Source: Bacilli bacterium
GTDB taxonomy: Bacteria > Bacillota_I > Bacilli_A > RFN20 > CAG-826
Direction: 5' to 3'
Assembly (NCBI GenBank): GCA_017470115.1
Contig: JAFUEZ010000004.1
Location: 140,891 to 173,248, forward strand
Length of the DNA: 32,358 nt
Shown: positions 15,503 through 23,141 of the stretch, piece by piece
Position numbering within the stretch: position 1 is the stretch's first letter
Layout: the number at the start of each line of letters is the position of its first letter
Notes under the pieces: generated by a model
What the model saw: the letters and a program-made list of their open reading frames with translations, nothing else
What the model was told of the DNA's origin: nothing
The model's database searches: none
Translations under genes and position numbers: made by a program

Positions 15503-15579
<77 letters not shown>

Positions 15580-15599
15580 ATAATTTTTAGTGCTTTAAT

Positions 15600-15629
15600 A
15601 ATATACAATAAAGAAGGTGATTAAATCAA
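15600..15629 (-). promoter_or_regulatory. Promoter of the tRNA Ile-Val-Thr cluster
   Basis: Minus-strand TTGATT (plus 15624-15629) and TATATT (plus 15600-15605) are separated by 18 bases and point into tRNA-Ile. The -35 overlaps the hairpin after cysE. Confidence 0.55.
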
Positions 15630-15642
15630 GAAATTTCTTGAT
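15625..15642 (-). terminator. Hairpin after cysE
   Basis: Perfect palindrome ATCAAGAAATTTCTTGAT, 12 bases beyond the cysE stop on the minus strand, followed by TTTAATC. The T-run is short, so it may be leaky and allow read-through into the tRNA cluster. Confidence 0.45.
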
Positions 15643-15654
15643 GTTTTGTATTTT

Positions 15655-16461
15655 CTACTTCTCTCTTTTCTCCATTCCACATGGAGTTAATCTACAAACT
15701 GTATTATCTGGGATTGATTCAGTGATAAAAACATTACTGCCAAGGATAACGTTATTACCAATTATTGTTTCCCCGCCAAATATAGAAGCTCCAGAATAAA
15801 TTGTTACGTTATTTAAAATTGTAGGGTGTCTCTTCTTTCCTTTTAAAGCTTGCCCATCTCTTAAAGACAAAGCGCCAATTGTAACACCTTGATAAAGCTT
15901 AACATGGTCTCCAATTTCAGCAGTTTCGCCTATAACAATGCCTGTTCCATGGTCAATAAAGAAATATTTGCCAATCTTTGCTCCGGCATTGATATCAACA
16001 CCCGTTTTGCCATGAGCATATTCTGATAAAACTCTACTAACAAAAGTTAGACCTCTTTTGTAAAATTCATGAGCAATTCTGTAGACACTAATAGCAACAA
16101 AGCCAGGATAAGTTAAAATAATCTCTTTATATGAATTTGCAGCAGGATCTCCATCAAAAATAGCTTCGACATCCAACATAAGCATTTCTTTAATTTGTGG
16201 AAGATTATCGTAAATTTCTTCAATCTTATCTTCTTGATTTTTATAATCCTTACCAAAGAATTTCTTTAAATGTTCTTTGCTGTCTTCCAAATATTTTTCA
16301 AGTAATTCTTTATCCCGGTTCTCAAAATAGCAATTTAAAAAGAGCGCACATCTTATATTCTTATAAAAACGAGTGATTTCGTTTCGATCACCATAATTTG
16401 ATTTATCAAATTCATCTTGTTTAAAAGAATCAAATATTTTTTCAACAACTTCTTTTTTCAT
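15655..16461 (-). CDS. cysE: Serine O-acetyltransferase (EpsC-type)
   Basis: 268 aa. It makes O-acetylserine from serine and acetyl-CoA, the first step of cysteine synthesis. A helical N-terminal domain (1-140, with DGDPAA at 104-108) is followed by a left-handed beta-helix of hexapeptide repeats. Family landmarks are FIDHGTGIVIGETAEIG (169-185), LYQGVTIGALSLRDGQ and KGKKRHP. The usual catalytic-loop sequence DIHPGAKIG reads DINAGAKIG here, with Asn158 where CysE of E. coli has its catalytic His158. A TATAAT box ends 6 bases before the ATG and no Shine-Dalgarno is present, suggesting a leaderless mRNA. No other cysteine gene is adjacent. Confidence 0.88.
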   Translation of the reverse strand: MKKEVVEKIFDSFKQDEFDKSNYGDRNEITRFYKNIRCALFLNCYFENRDKELLEKYLEDSKEHLKKFFGKDYKNQEDKIEEIYDNLPQIKEMLMLDVEAIFDGDPAANSYKEIILTYPGFVAISVYRIAHEFYKRGLTFVSRVLSEYAHGKTGVDINAGAKIGKYFFIDHGTGIVIGETAEIGDHVKLYQGVTIGALSLRDGQALKGKKRHPTILNNVTIYSGASIFGGETIIGNNVILGSNVFITESIPDNTVCRLTPCGMEKREK

Positions 16462-16467
16462 AAGATT

Positions 16468-16473
16468 ATTATA
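16468..16473 (-). promoter_or_regulatory. -10 box of cysE, 6 bases before ATG
   Basis: Minus-strand TATAAT, then AATCTT, then ATG. The spacing predicts transcription starting at or within a base or two of the start codon. Confidence 0.55.
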
Positions 16474-16528
16474 GCATCTACAAATACTTTAAAAAACAAA
16501 TATGATTTCAATTTTTTTCATTAAAATT

Positions 16529-17521
16529 TTAAAAATATTGCGTTTCTGCAGGGTTTTTGAAACCTAATTCATTTAAAATATTAATTTCTTTATTATTAAT
16601 ACGAGCAATAAATACTTTTCCATTTAAATACGCAAGCTCACCATCTAGCTTATAAAAGGCGATTTTATATGCGTGTAAGAATTGATAATGGTAATCAAAT
16701 TTATTATCAAATTCTTTATTACGTTTAAAATCTCCATACTTTTGATCGCCAATAATAGGATGATTAATATAAGCAAAATGAACGCGTAGTTGATGTGTCC
16801 TTCCGGTTATTAAATTAGCTTCAACAAAGGACAAATCTGAAGAATAAGAAATTCGTTTATATTTTGTAATTGCAGATTTTGCACCATTTGCTAAACTCCC
16901 TACTTTTACAAATCCTTCATTTTCATCTTTGAGCAAAGGAACATTAATTTCACCATTTTCATCGACTTTTCCACAAGCTAGCAACAAATAAGACTTAGAA
17001 ACGTTTTCATGAATTTTAAAAACTTCCATCAATGTTTGCGATGTTGATAAATTTTTAGCAAAAACAACTACACCTGATGTATTTCTATCTAATCTATGAA
17101 CAGGGGAAGGAATAAAGCTTTTCCCATCATTTTTATATTCACCTTTATTATATAAATAAGATAGAACCATATTAGATAATGTGATTCTTTTTTCTGAAAT
17201 ATCCCCATGAATTAAAAGACCCTTAGGTTTATTAATAATTAAGATATTTTTATCTTCATAAATGATGTTGATATTGGTCTTAATATCTTCAATTTTTTTA
17301 GGTTTATTAAATTCGGCAATTTGTTCATCGGTGACAAAAATTTTAAGTTCATCTCCTTCAGATAAAATATAATTCTCTTTTACCCAATGATTATTAATTT
17401 TTACATCTTTCTTCCTAAACAACTTATATATAAAGCTTAAAGGAGCATCGTTAAGATACTTTCTGACATATTTATCAACTCTTTGGGAAGAGTTTTCTTT
17501 TGTTATCTTTATTTGAACCAT
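16529..17521 (-). CDS. RluC/RluD-family 23S rRNA pseudouridine synthase
   Basis: 330 aa. It isomerises uridines in large-subunit rRNA. An S4 RNA-binding domain lies at about 13-65 (QRVDKYVRKYL, then YKLFRKKDVKIN) and the catalytic domain at about 85-310. The signature HRLDRNTSG is at 142-150 with catalytic Asp145, and TGRTHQLRVHFA is present. RluC or RluD specificity cannot be decided. The last nine residues (KNPAETQYF) are encoded by a copy of the dispersed motif that runs across the stop region. TAAAAT ends 6 bases before the ATG and no Shine-Dalgarno is seen. Confidence 0.92.
   Translation of the reverse strand: MVQIKITKENSSQRVDKYVRKYLNDAPLSFIYKLFRKKDVKINNHWVKENYILSEGDELKIFVTDEQIAEFNKPKKIEDIKTNINIIYEDKNILIINKPKGLLIHGDISEKRITLSNMVLSYLYNKGEYKNDGKSFIPSPVHRLDRNTSGVVVFAKNLSTSQTLMEVFKIHENVSKSYLLLACGKVDENGEINVPLLKDENEGFVKVGSLANGAKSAITKYKRISYSSDLSFVEANLITGRTHQLRVHFAYINHPIIGDQKYGDFKRNKEFDNKFDYHYQFLHAYKIAFYKLDGELAYLNGKVFIARINNKEINILNELGFKNPAETQYF
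16544..16558 (+). repeat. Dispersed motif at the 3' end of the pseudouridine synthase gene
   Basis: TTCTGCAGGGTTTTT shares the 15-base right part of the motif; AAAAATATTG precedes it as in other copies. It codes, on the opposite strand, for the end of the RluC/D protein. Confidence 0.6.
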
Positions 17522-17527
17522 GACTAA

Positions 17528-17533
17528 ATTTTA
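17528..17533 (-). promoter_or_regulatory. -10 box of the pseudouridine synthase gene, 6 bases before ATG
   Basis: Minus-strand TAAAAT, then TTTAGTC with ATG following at a 6-base gap; no ribosome site. Fits the leaderless pattern. Confidence 0.5.
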
Positions 17534-17569
17534 TCAATATTAAGTGCTATTTTATACAAAATTATGGAA

Positions 17570-17586
17570 GAACCCTCGCGCTTTTG
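17570..17586 (-). repeat. Inverted fragment of tRNA-Ser just upstream of the tRNA
   Basis: On the minus strand the sequence CAAAAGCGCGAGGGTTC matches bases 17655-17671 of tRNA-Ser (variable arm to T arm) with one difference. It may be the scar of an integration event or could pair with the tRNA precursor. Confidence 0.5.
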
Positions 17587-17602
17587 CTAAAATTATTAGC
17601 AC

Positions 17603-17691
17603 GGAGAAATACCCAAGAGGCTGAAGGGGCGGGCTTGGAAAGCTCGTAGGCTGTCAAAGGCGCGAGGGTTCGAACCCCTCTTTCTCCGCCA
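17603..17691 (+). tRNA. tRNA-Ser (GGA)
   Basis: Acceptor GGAGAAA/TTTCTCC, anticodon stem CGGGC/GCTCG with loop TTGGAAA giving anticodon GGA, a long variable arm, T arm and encoded GCCA. TAAAAT at 17588-17593 is a fitting -10. The 358-base space 17522-17880 holds only this tRNA, its upstream fragment and its terminator. Confidence 0.93.
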
Positions 17692-17705
17692 TCATGATTG
17701 AATAG

Positions 17706-17732
17706 ACACGTATGTAAAAGTGCGTGTTTTTT
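17706..17732 (+). terminator. Terminator of tRNA-Ser
   Basis: ACACG (17706-17710) pairs with CGTGT (17723-17727), followed by a T-run, 15 bases after the tRNA. Confidence 0.65.
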
Positions 17733-17880
17733 CTTATTTTTTGGCATTTTTCGCTATATTTGGTTTATGAATACAACTATTATCAATTTGCAACTAGACA
17801 CATAAAAACCACGTTAAAAACTGGAGGGACACGAAGTTTAAACTTTTATGGCGCTATTTAACTAAGCTATATGCTTTTAT

Positions 17881-19143
17881 TCATGCTTTTAGCATATTAA
17901 TTGGAACAATATAAACGCCATCTTTTATTCTAGCGTCTCCGCTCGCCGTAACAATCATTTTAAACGATGGTAACTTTTGATTGTTTTCTAATATCTTTTC
18001 TTCAATAGATTTAAGATTAGAGATACCTTCATTAATGAGTTTTTCACCACCTAATTTTATTTCCACAAGAGCATAATCTCCGTTAGAAAGATGAATAACA
18101 GTATCGCATTCTAAACCATTACCATCTCTAAAGTGTCTAATCTCACCACCATAATTGGCAATATAAATAGATAATTCTTTAACGACAAAATCTTCAAACA
18201 TAAAGCCAAACGTCTTTGGATCGTTTAATAAATCATTCGGAGACATGTTCAGCGAATATGTAGCAACTGATGTATCGATAAAATGTCTTGTTGGTGATGT
18301 AATTATAACTGTTTTACTTCGGAAATTAGGATTCCATGCTTCAATATCTTTAACAATGTAGAGATCGTTCAAAGCTTCGACGTATTGATCAAATGTTTCT
18401 TCATCAAGTTTTCTATCATCATGTCTATTGATATCATCAATTAAAGCAGATTTTCTTGCCTCAGTGGATATATTTCTTGCATAACTTCTAAGAATCATTT
18501 TGAACAATTCTGGTTTTTTATTGCGGAATTTTTGATTTTTAGAGTTTTCAAACTCAAACAAAGTAGAACAATAATTCTTAGTTATTTTTAAAGCTTTTTC
18601 TCTATCAGTGTTTATTGAAAGAGGCCATCCACCACGACAAATAAAAAACGCTGTATCTAACAAAGTATGTGAATCATTGATGACAAATAATTCTTTTTTT
18701 TCATTAAATAATTCTTTAAGAGAAACAAGCCCTTTTGAGTCATTTGATTCATACAAACTCATAGGTCTCATTTTAATAGTCACTATTCTCCCAGAGCCAG
18801 AATGATAAATATTGTCTTTTTCAGCCGGAGTAGAACTACCTGTAAAAATGAATTGTCCAAACTTGTTATCTCGATGGTCAATTTCGCTTCTAACACAATT
18901 CCATAAGTCAGGAACATTTTGCCATTCATCAATGAGACGTGGGTTATCACCTATTAATATCGCTTCAGGATTTGCTTCAACCATCCTTATTTTTGACAAT
19001 GTGTCTAATGTATATTTGCTTTTAGCAAAAAGTTCACAAGTTGTCGTCTTACCACAAAACTTTGGTCCTGCTACAACTATAGCGCCAGATGTTTCTAATG
19101 CTTCTTTGATTTGCTCTTCTATGTATCTTTTCAAGTATGCCAT
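17881..19143 (-). CDS. AAA-family ATPase with C-terminal DUF4143-type domain
   Basis: 420 aa. Walker A GPKFCGKT is at 26-33; the Walker B-like segment NPRLIDEWQ and the sensor FTGSSTP follow. The middle is helical, and the C-terminal part contains ECDTVIHLSNGDYALVEIKLG, a nuclease-like (PD-(D/E)xK-type) sheet with D..E.K residues as in DUF4143 proteins. These are common accessory ATPases of unknown function, often near mobile or defence genes. The ribosome site GAGGTGATTTT gives a confident start. It ends in TGA and is monocistronic. The 113 bases after its stop hold no gene. Confidence 0.88.
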   Translation of the reverse strand: MAYLKRYIEEQIKEALETSGAIVVAGPKFCGKTTTCELFAKSKYTLDTLSKIRMVEANPEAILIGDNPRLIDEWQNVPDLWNCVRSEIDHRDNKFGQFIFTGSSTPAEKDNIYHSGSGRIVTIKMRPMSLYESNDSKGLVSLKELFNEKKELFVINDSHTLLDTAFFICRGGWPLSINTDREKALKITKNYCSTLFEFENSKNQKFRNKKPELFKMILRSYARNISTEARKSALIDDINRHDDRKLDEETFDQYVEALNDLYIVKDIEAWNPNFRSKTVIITSPTRHFIDTSVATYSLNMSPNDLLNDPKTFGFMFEDFVVKELSIYIANYGGEIRHFRDGNGLECDTVIHLSNGDYALVEIKLGGEKLINEGISNLKSIEEKILENNQKLPSFKMIVTASGDARIKDGVYIVPINMLKA

Positions 19144-19260
19144 AAAATCACCTCAACATGATTATAGATAAACATCAGTTGTTGGTCAATATTTTTCCCG
19201 GTTTTCTTTTAAATATTTTCCCCCACTTTCTTTTACAATAAAACAGGTCATTTCTTTTAA

Positions 19261-19404
19261 ACAAAAATAGATTTTTATAAAATTCGACCAAAACAACAGT
19301 GCAATGCGATTTTAGTCGAAGAAGTATGTGTATCGACAATTGGAGACATCATCGATTGTCAAGACGCGTACGAACGTATATTTAATTCGTTTACCATATT
19401 TTAA
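19261..19404 (+). other. Open frame without start codon upstream of the phosphatase gene
   Basis: Forty-seven codons are open, ending at TAA; the central part reads CNAILVEEVCVSTIGDIIDC and then QDAYERIFNSF. It looks protein-like but has no ATG, GTG or TTG in frame, so it is either a decayed gene end or chance. GACAAT/ATTGTC in the same stretch can form a hairpin. The rest of 19144-19389 shows nothing further. Confidence 0.2.
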
Positions 19405-19418
19405 AATACTGATAAAAT
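19390..19418 (+). promoter_or_regulatory. Promoter of the partner-switching operon
   Basis: TTTACC (19390-19395), 17 bases, TAAAAT (19413-19418). The ATG is 10 bases after the -10, so the leader would be only about 3-4 bases. Confidence 0.6.
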
Positions 19419-19428
19419 TAAATTAATT

Positions 19429-20979
19429 ATGGCTATAGAAAATCGAATTACTAATTTTTTAAACAAAAGAAATGAAATCATCCCAATTTTATTTGGTTTT
19501 ATGTGCTTGTGCTTAATTTCATCACTTGTAGGTGTTGAATTAAAGGGATTAGCAAACATGGATCACTTCCAAACTTTTAATACTGGGGGAGAAATTGCTG
19601 CAATTTTTGCAGGAGTCATGGTTACTCTTTCAATTCTTCCTTCACATAAAAGACAAAGTGGCTACACAAGAGTATTTGTTACATTAATTGCTCTTTTGTG
19701 CTTTTTAATGGCTTGTGATCTTGCGGAAGCTCTAGTTGATGGTATTCCAGAATTAGTATGGTTGAATAAAACTTTTGCCACTTTAGTTTGGGCAAATGAA
19801 ACCGCCACTTTCTTTTTCTTTTTTGTCTACTCTACTCACGTTTTAAAAAGCCAAGGAAAAACAATAGGTATTCTTTATTTTATTGGTGTCCTTGTTTTAA
19901 TAGCTTTTGTTCTCATCCCTGTTGTTACAGTTAAAAATCCTTTATATTTCACAGTTGATCCAACTACTGGGATTTATGCTCGTAGACAACCTGAATGGCG
20001 GATTTCAAGAATCCCTTCAACTTACTCAATTGTCGCTACAACAATCGCCATAATACTTTCTAAAGAAAACGCTAAATCTAAGATTATTATCTCTGTTTTC
20101 ATGGGATTGCCAATTATTGCTATGGCTTCTGGAGGATATAAAACTGGCGTTGCAATTCAATATATTGCAATGATGATGTCAGTTATTTTGATTTTCGCAT
20201 TTCTATTTTCTGATAATGAAAAAAACTTATTCTCTACAAATAAAGAACTTGGTCTAGCTACAAACATCCAAAAACATATGCTTCCATCAATATTCCCTGC
20301 TTTCCCAGAAAGAAAAGAATTTGATGTTTATGCTTCGATGACTCCTGCTAAAGAGGTCGGCGGCGATTTTTATGATTTCTTCCTTATTGATGAAACTCAT
20401 CTTGGCTTAGTTATGGCAGATGTCAGCGGAAAAGGCGTTCCTGCTGCTTTATTTATGATGGCTTCAAAAATTATGGTTCAAAACTATGCAATGATGGGAA
20501 AATCTCCATCTGAAGTTTTAATGGCTGTTAATAATCAAATTTGTCAAAACAATCAAGATGAAATGTTCGTTACAGTTTGGTTAGGTATTTTAGATCTTAA
20601 AACTGGTGTTTTGACTGCCGCTAATGCTGGACATGAAAAACCAATTATTAAAAACCCAGATGGCTCGTTTGAATTATATAAAGATAAACATGGATTTGTT
20701 GTTGGTTGGTATAAAAGTGTAAAGTATACCGATTATCAAATCCAACTTCAAAAAGGTAGTAAGATATTCCTTTACACTGATGGCGTTCCAGAAGCATCAT
20801 CAACTGAAGGTCAATTTACTCGCGAAAAAACAGTTGAAACACTTAATAAATATGCCGATTTAACTCCTGAACAAATTGTTGAAAATCTCAAAAAAGAAAT
20901 CGATACATTTGTTGGCCAAGCTGATCAATTTGACGATATAACAATGTTATGTTGTCAATATAATGGTAATAATGATTAA
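19429..20979 (+). CDS. Membrane-anchored PP2C (SpoIIE/RsbU-type) phosphatase
   Basis: 516 aa. Residues 1-260 hold about 8 hydrophobic helices, an uncharacterised multi-pass sensor-like region; residues 275-515 form a PP2C phosphatase of the SpoIIE/RsbU group. Metal-binding motifs are EVGGDFYDFF (Asp313), DVSGKG (Asp331), YTDG (Asp451) and FDDITM (Asp502-Asp503). It should dephosphorylate the STAS protein coded two genes downstream in response to a membrane signal. A short linker (LGLATNIQKHMLPSIFP) joins the two parts, as in RsbU/RsbP-type enzymes. There is no ribosome site and almost no leader. It overlaps the kinase gene by 17 bases if that gene starts at 20963. Confidence 0.92.
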   Translation: MAIENRITNFLNKRNEIIPILFGFMCLCLISSLVGVELKGLANMDHFQTFNTGGEIAAIFAGVMVTLSILPSHKRQSGYTRVFVTLIALLCFLMACDLAEALVDGIPELVWLNKTFATLVWANETATFFFFFVYSTHVLKSQGKTIGILYFIGVLVLIAFVLIPVVTVKNPLYFTVDPTTGIYARRQPEWRISRIPSTYSIVATTIAIILSKENAKSKIIISVFMGLPIIAMASGGYKTGVAIQYIAMMMSVILIFAFLFSDNEKNLFSTNKELGLATNIQKHMLPSIFPAFPERKEFDVYASMTPAKEVGGDFYDFFLIDETHLGLVMADVSGKGVPAALFMMASKIMVQNYAMMGKSPSEVLMAVNNQICQNNQDEMFVTVWLGILDLKTGVLTAANAGHEKPIIKNPDGSFELYKDKHGFVVGWYKSVKYTDYQIQLQKGSKIFLYTDGVPEASSTEGQFTREKTVETLNKYADLTPEQIVENLKKEIDTFVGQADQFDDITMLCCQYNGNND

Positions 20980-21382
20980 TAATTATCAATTCAATACCAA
21001 AATTGATTTAATTGAGGAAATGATCTCCCCTATTATTTCTGCGCTTGAAGAAATTAATGCTAACCATAAAAAGGTATATCAAATTAACTTAGCACTAGAA
21101 GAAATCTTAGCTAACATCGCTAATTATGCATATCCTTCAAAAGAGGGAAAAATATACATCTCATATGAAATTAATAAGGAATTGAATAACTTACGAGTCG
21201 TAATTAAAGATGATGGTGAACCATTTAATCCTTTAGAAAAAGAAGACCCAAATTTGGATTTACCTGTTGAAAAAAGAAAAATCGGTGGTTTGGGAATTTA
21301 TATAGTCAAAAATATGGTTGATGATATAAGATATCAAAGACATAACAATCAAAATATATTGGAATTTGTTAAAAACCTATAG
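20963..21382 (+). CDS. RsbW-type anti-sigma factor/serine kinase
   Basis: 139 aa GHKL ATPase (HATPase_c_2). N-box ALEEILANIANYAY is at 44-57, G1 box DDGEPFNP at 83-90 and G2 box GGLGIYIVK at 108-116. Such proteins phosphorylate a STAS antagonist and, when free, hold a sigma factor or another target. The start overlaps the phosphatase end; ATG at 20963 or 20972 are both possible, and coupling is expected either way. It is followed 15 bases later by the STAS gene. No sigma factor is encoded nearby, so its target is elsewhere or is not a sigma factor. Confidence 0.9.
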   Translation: MVIMINNYQFNTKIDLIEEMISPIISALEEINANHKKVYQINLALEEILANIANYAYPSKEGKIYISYEINKELNNLRVVIKDDGEPFNPLEKEDPNLDLPVEKRKIGGLGIYIVKNMVDDIRYQRHNNQNILEFVKNL

Positions 21383-21397
21383 TAGGAGGCTAAAACA

Positions 21398-21694
21398 ATG
21401 ACAATCAAAGATAGAAAAGAAGGAAATAAACTCATCGTTTCAGTTGATGGCAGAATTGACACTACTACTGCACCAGAACTTAACGATTATTTTGAAGAAA
21501 ATCTTAAAGATGTTACAGATTTAGAATTAGATTTAGAAAAAGTTGACTATATATCATCAGCAGGACTTAGAACTATACTTTTTGCTCAAAAAGTTATGGA
21601 AAAGCAAGGCAAGATGGTTGTCAGTCATGTTTGCAAAGAGGTCATGGAAACCTTCGAACTTACTTGTTTTACAGACTTCTTAACAATTATTTAA
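21398..21694 (+). CDS. STAS-domain anti-anti-sigma factor (RsbV/SpoIIAA-like)
   Basis: 98 aa single STAS domain (VDGRIDTTTAPELNDYF, then LELDLEKVDYISSAGLRTIL). The phosphorylatable residue is most likely Ser54 in ISSAGL, equivalent to the DSSGL serine of SpoIIAA. The unphosphorylated form should capture the RsbW-like kinase and release its target. It has the strongest ribosome site of the operon (AGGAGG, 21384-21389), consistent with a need for high STAS levels. The terminator follows about 45 bases after the stop. Confidence 0.92.
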   Translation: MTIKDRKEGNKLIVSVDGRIDTTTAPELNDYFEENLKDVTDLELDLEKVDYISSAGLRTILFAQKVMEKQGKMVVSHVCKEVMETFELTCFTDFLTII

Positions 21695-21738
21695 ACTAAA
21701 GATTGCTCGTATCTAAATTTAATTAAATTGATACTTAA

Positions 21739-21775
21739 ATGGGTGTTTTCACTTTGAAGCACTCATTTTTATTTT
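21739..21775 (+). terminator. Terminator of the partner-switching operon
   Basis: ATGGGTGTTTT pairs with GAAGCACTCAT over about 11 bp with G-U pairs, then TTTTTATTTT. Confidence 0.8.
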
Positions 21776-21838
21776 GTTATAAATACTAATTCTTAAAAAC
21801 ATTAAACTACTAAAAACTACTAATTTAAAAAAATATAG

Positions 21839-21856
21839 GAGATTTGCAAGGTTTTT
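21839..21856 (+). repeat. Dispersed motif, variant intergenic copy
   Basis: GAGATTTGCAAGGTTTTT, two changes from the 18-base consensus, preceded by AAATATAG. Lies between the two terminators of convergent operons. Confidence 0.6.
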
Positions 21857-21888
21857 CAAACAAAATTAACTATACATGCAAGTAAAAA

Positions 21889-21912
21889 GGGACTATCATA
21901 AGTCCCTAATTT
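21889..21912. terminator. Terminator of the lipoprotein gene
   Basis: GGGACT-ATCATA-AGTCCC, flanked by AAAAA on the left and TAATTTTT on the right. On the minus strand it follows the lipoprotein stop by 25 bases. Confidence 0.8.
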
Positions 21913-21936
21913 TTATTTATTAATAATATCAATCAA

Positions 21937-22374
21937 TTAAATGTTATAAAGTAAATTTGCAGTTGTTTCAGATCCGCCATAAGCAACATTGTTATGTGAA
22001 CCAACTTTAAGCTTTAAATTTTTACCCAAAATTCTTTCGCAATGATCATGAATTAAGCCTTGGTTTTCGTAGTTATTTTTTGCGTTAAACTTTTCTGCTT
22101 CATCGACAGAATCGAAATAGAATCCAATGAATAAATCTTTATCATCGCCTTCACCTTTTTCAGCGAACAAAGCGCCTTTACAATTTACATCTTCGAAATT
22201 AATTCCCGAAATTTTAGCTTTTGCTTCTTCAGCTGTATAATTACTAATTTCATAGCCCTTTGCCTTTAATGTTTTTCCATCAGTATTTGAATCGTATTTT
22301 GTCATTCCAAATAATGAACATCCTGATAGTAATAATGCACCGGCAATTGCACTTGCAAAAATCATTTTTCTCAT
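21937..22374 (-). CDS. Small lipoprotein of unknown function
   Basis: 145 aa. Signal peptide MRKMIFASAIAGALLLSGC with lipobox LSGC (Cys19 would be lipidated), so it is anchored on the outer face of the membrane. The mature part is an acidic/basic mixed domain with alternating strands (ALFAEKGEGD, DLFIGFYFDSVDEAEKF) and HDHCERILGKNLKLKVG; no family recognised. GGAGGT precedes the ATG. It is 40 bases downstream of the membrane-protein gene on the same strand and may be co-transcribed. The FYFDSVDEAEKFNAK stretch resembles small ferredoxin-like domains, but that is a weak impression. Confidence 0.75.
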   Translation of the reverse strand: MRKMIFASAIAGALLLSGCSLFGMTKYDSNTDGKTLKAKGYEISNYTAEEAKAKISGINFEDVNCKGALFAEKGEGDDKDLFIGFYFDSVDEAEKFNAKNNYENQGLIHDHCERILGKNLKLKVGSHNNVAYGGSETTANLLYNI

Positions 22375-22414
22375 AAATTTACCTCCAATAATTATAAATT
22401 ATATTACCACAATT

Positions 22415-22960
22415 TTATTGATAGTTAACAACAGCTTTCTCTTTCTTTTCTAATAACTCATCAAGTAATGGAACTAGCCCCGCCAAGACAAGTTCAGCCA
22501 ACAAAAGATAGATATGAATCTTAGCGTGATGTTCATCTGGTTCTAATATGAGCAACACAGAAAAGACTATTGTAGTAAGAGACTCAACTCCACTTAAAAC
22601 TTTTGGAATGACAACCTTCATTTCAACAATTATTTCTTTAATTTCGTAAGCTTCCCTTAATATTGACCAGGTAGCCCAAATTATACAAACAGAATCGTAA
22701 GTAACGTTAGATACTAAAAGAACAACTCCTAAGATTATCTCAATTATTGCAAGGTAAAACTTATCTGAATGCAAAATATGTCGATGGCCAAAAATAATTT
22801 CAAAGACCACTTCTTCAACCGCATATAATAACATCAGAAACGCAATTATGAATTTAAGATTTTCGACACAAAAAGTTCTAAATATAAAAACAAGAATAGC
22901 TAAAATTGTGTAAATTACAACCTTACCTATAAAATAAAATACTCTTGATTTCTTTTCCAT
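22415..22960 (-). CDS. Multi-pass membrane protein of unknown function
   Basis: 181 aa from the second ATG (EKKSRVFYFIGKVVIYTIL), chosen because AAGG sits 6 bases before it; an ATG 6 bases upstream (22966) overlaps that site. About 6 hydrophobic segments occur: near 10-30, 33-52, 68-88, 90-105, 120-140 and 147-165. The pattern of short paired helices is like DUF308/HdeD-type membrane proteins, without clear sequence proof. The C-terminus is charged (DELLEKKEKAVVNYQ). It precedes the lipoprotein gene. Function unknown. Confidence 0.7.
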   Translation of the reverse strand: MEKKSRVFYFIGKVVIYTILAILVFIFRTFCVENLKFIIAFLMLLYAVEEVVFEIIFGHRHILHSDKFYLAIIEIILGVVLLVSNVTYDSVCIIWATWSILREAYEIKEIIVEMKVVIPKVLSGVESLTTIVFSVLLILEPDEHHAKIHIYLLLAELVLAGLVPLLDELLEKKEKAVVNYQ

Positions 22961-23057
22961 AATCATCCTTATTTAATATATGAAAATTTTACTAATATTT
23001 ATTATTTCAATAAAGCAAAAATAAAATATTTATTAAACGATAAAATTAAATTATTCA

Positions 23058-23075
23058 AAAAACCCTGCAAAACTC
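23058..23075 (-). repeat. Dispersed 18-base motif, exact intergenic copy
   Basis: Minus strand reads exactly GAGTTTTGCAGGGTTTTT, preceded by AAATATAC and followed by TGAATAA. It lies between the membrane-protein gene and the HlyIII gene. Confidence 0.85.
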
Positions 23076-23141
23076 GTATATTTTTACATTTAACTTGAAT
23101 TTTCATGTTTTCTTATATTGATTTTATATATTGTTTATCTA

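Noticed and set aside
17562-17747. Minus-strand ORF across tRNA-Ser
   Set aside because: The sequence is explained by the tRNA and its flanks.
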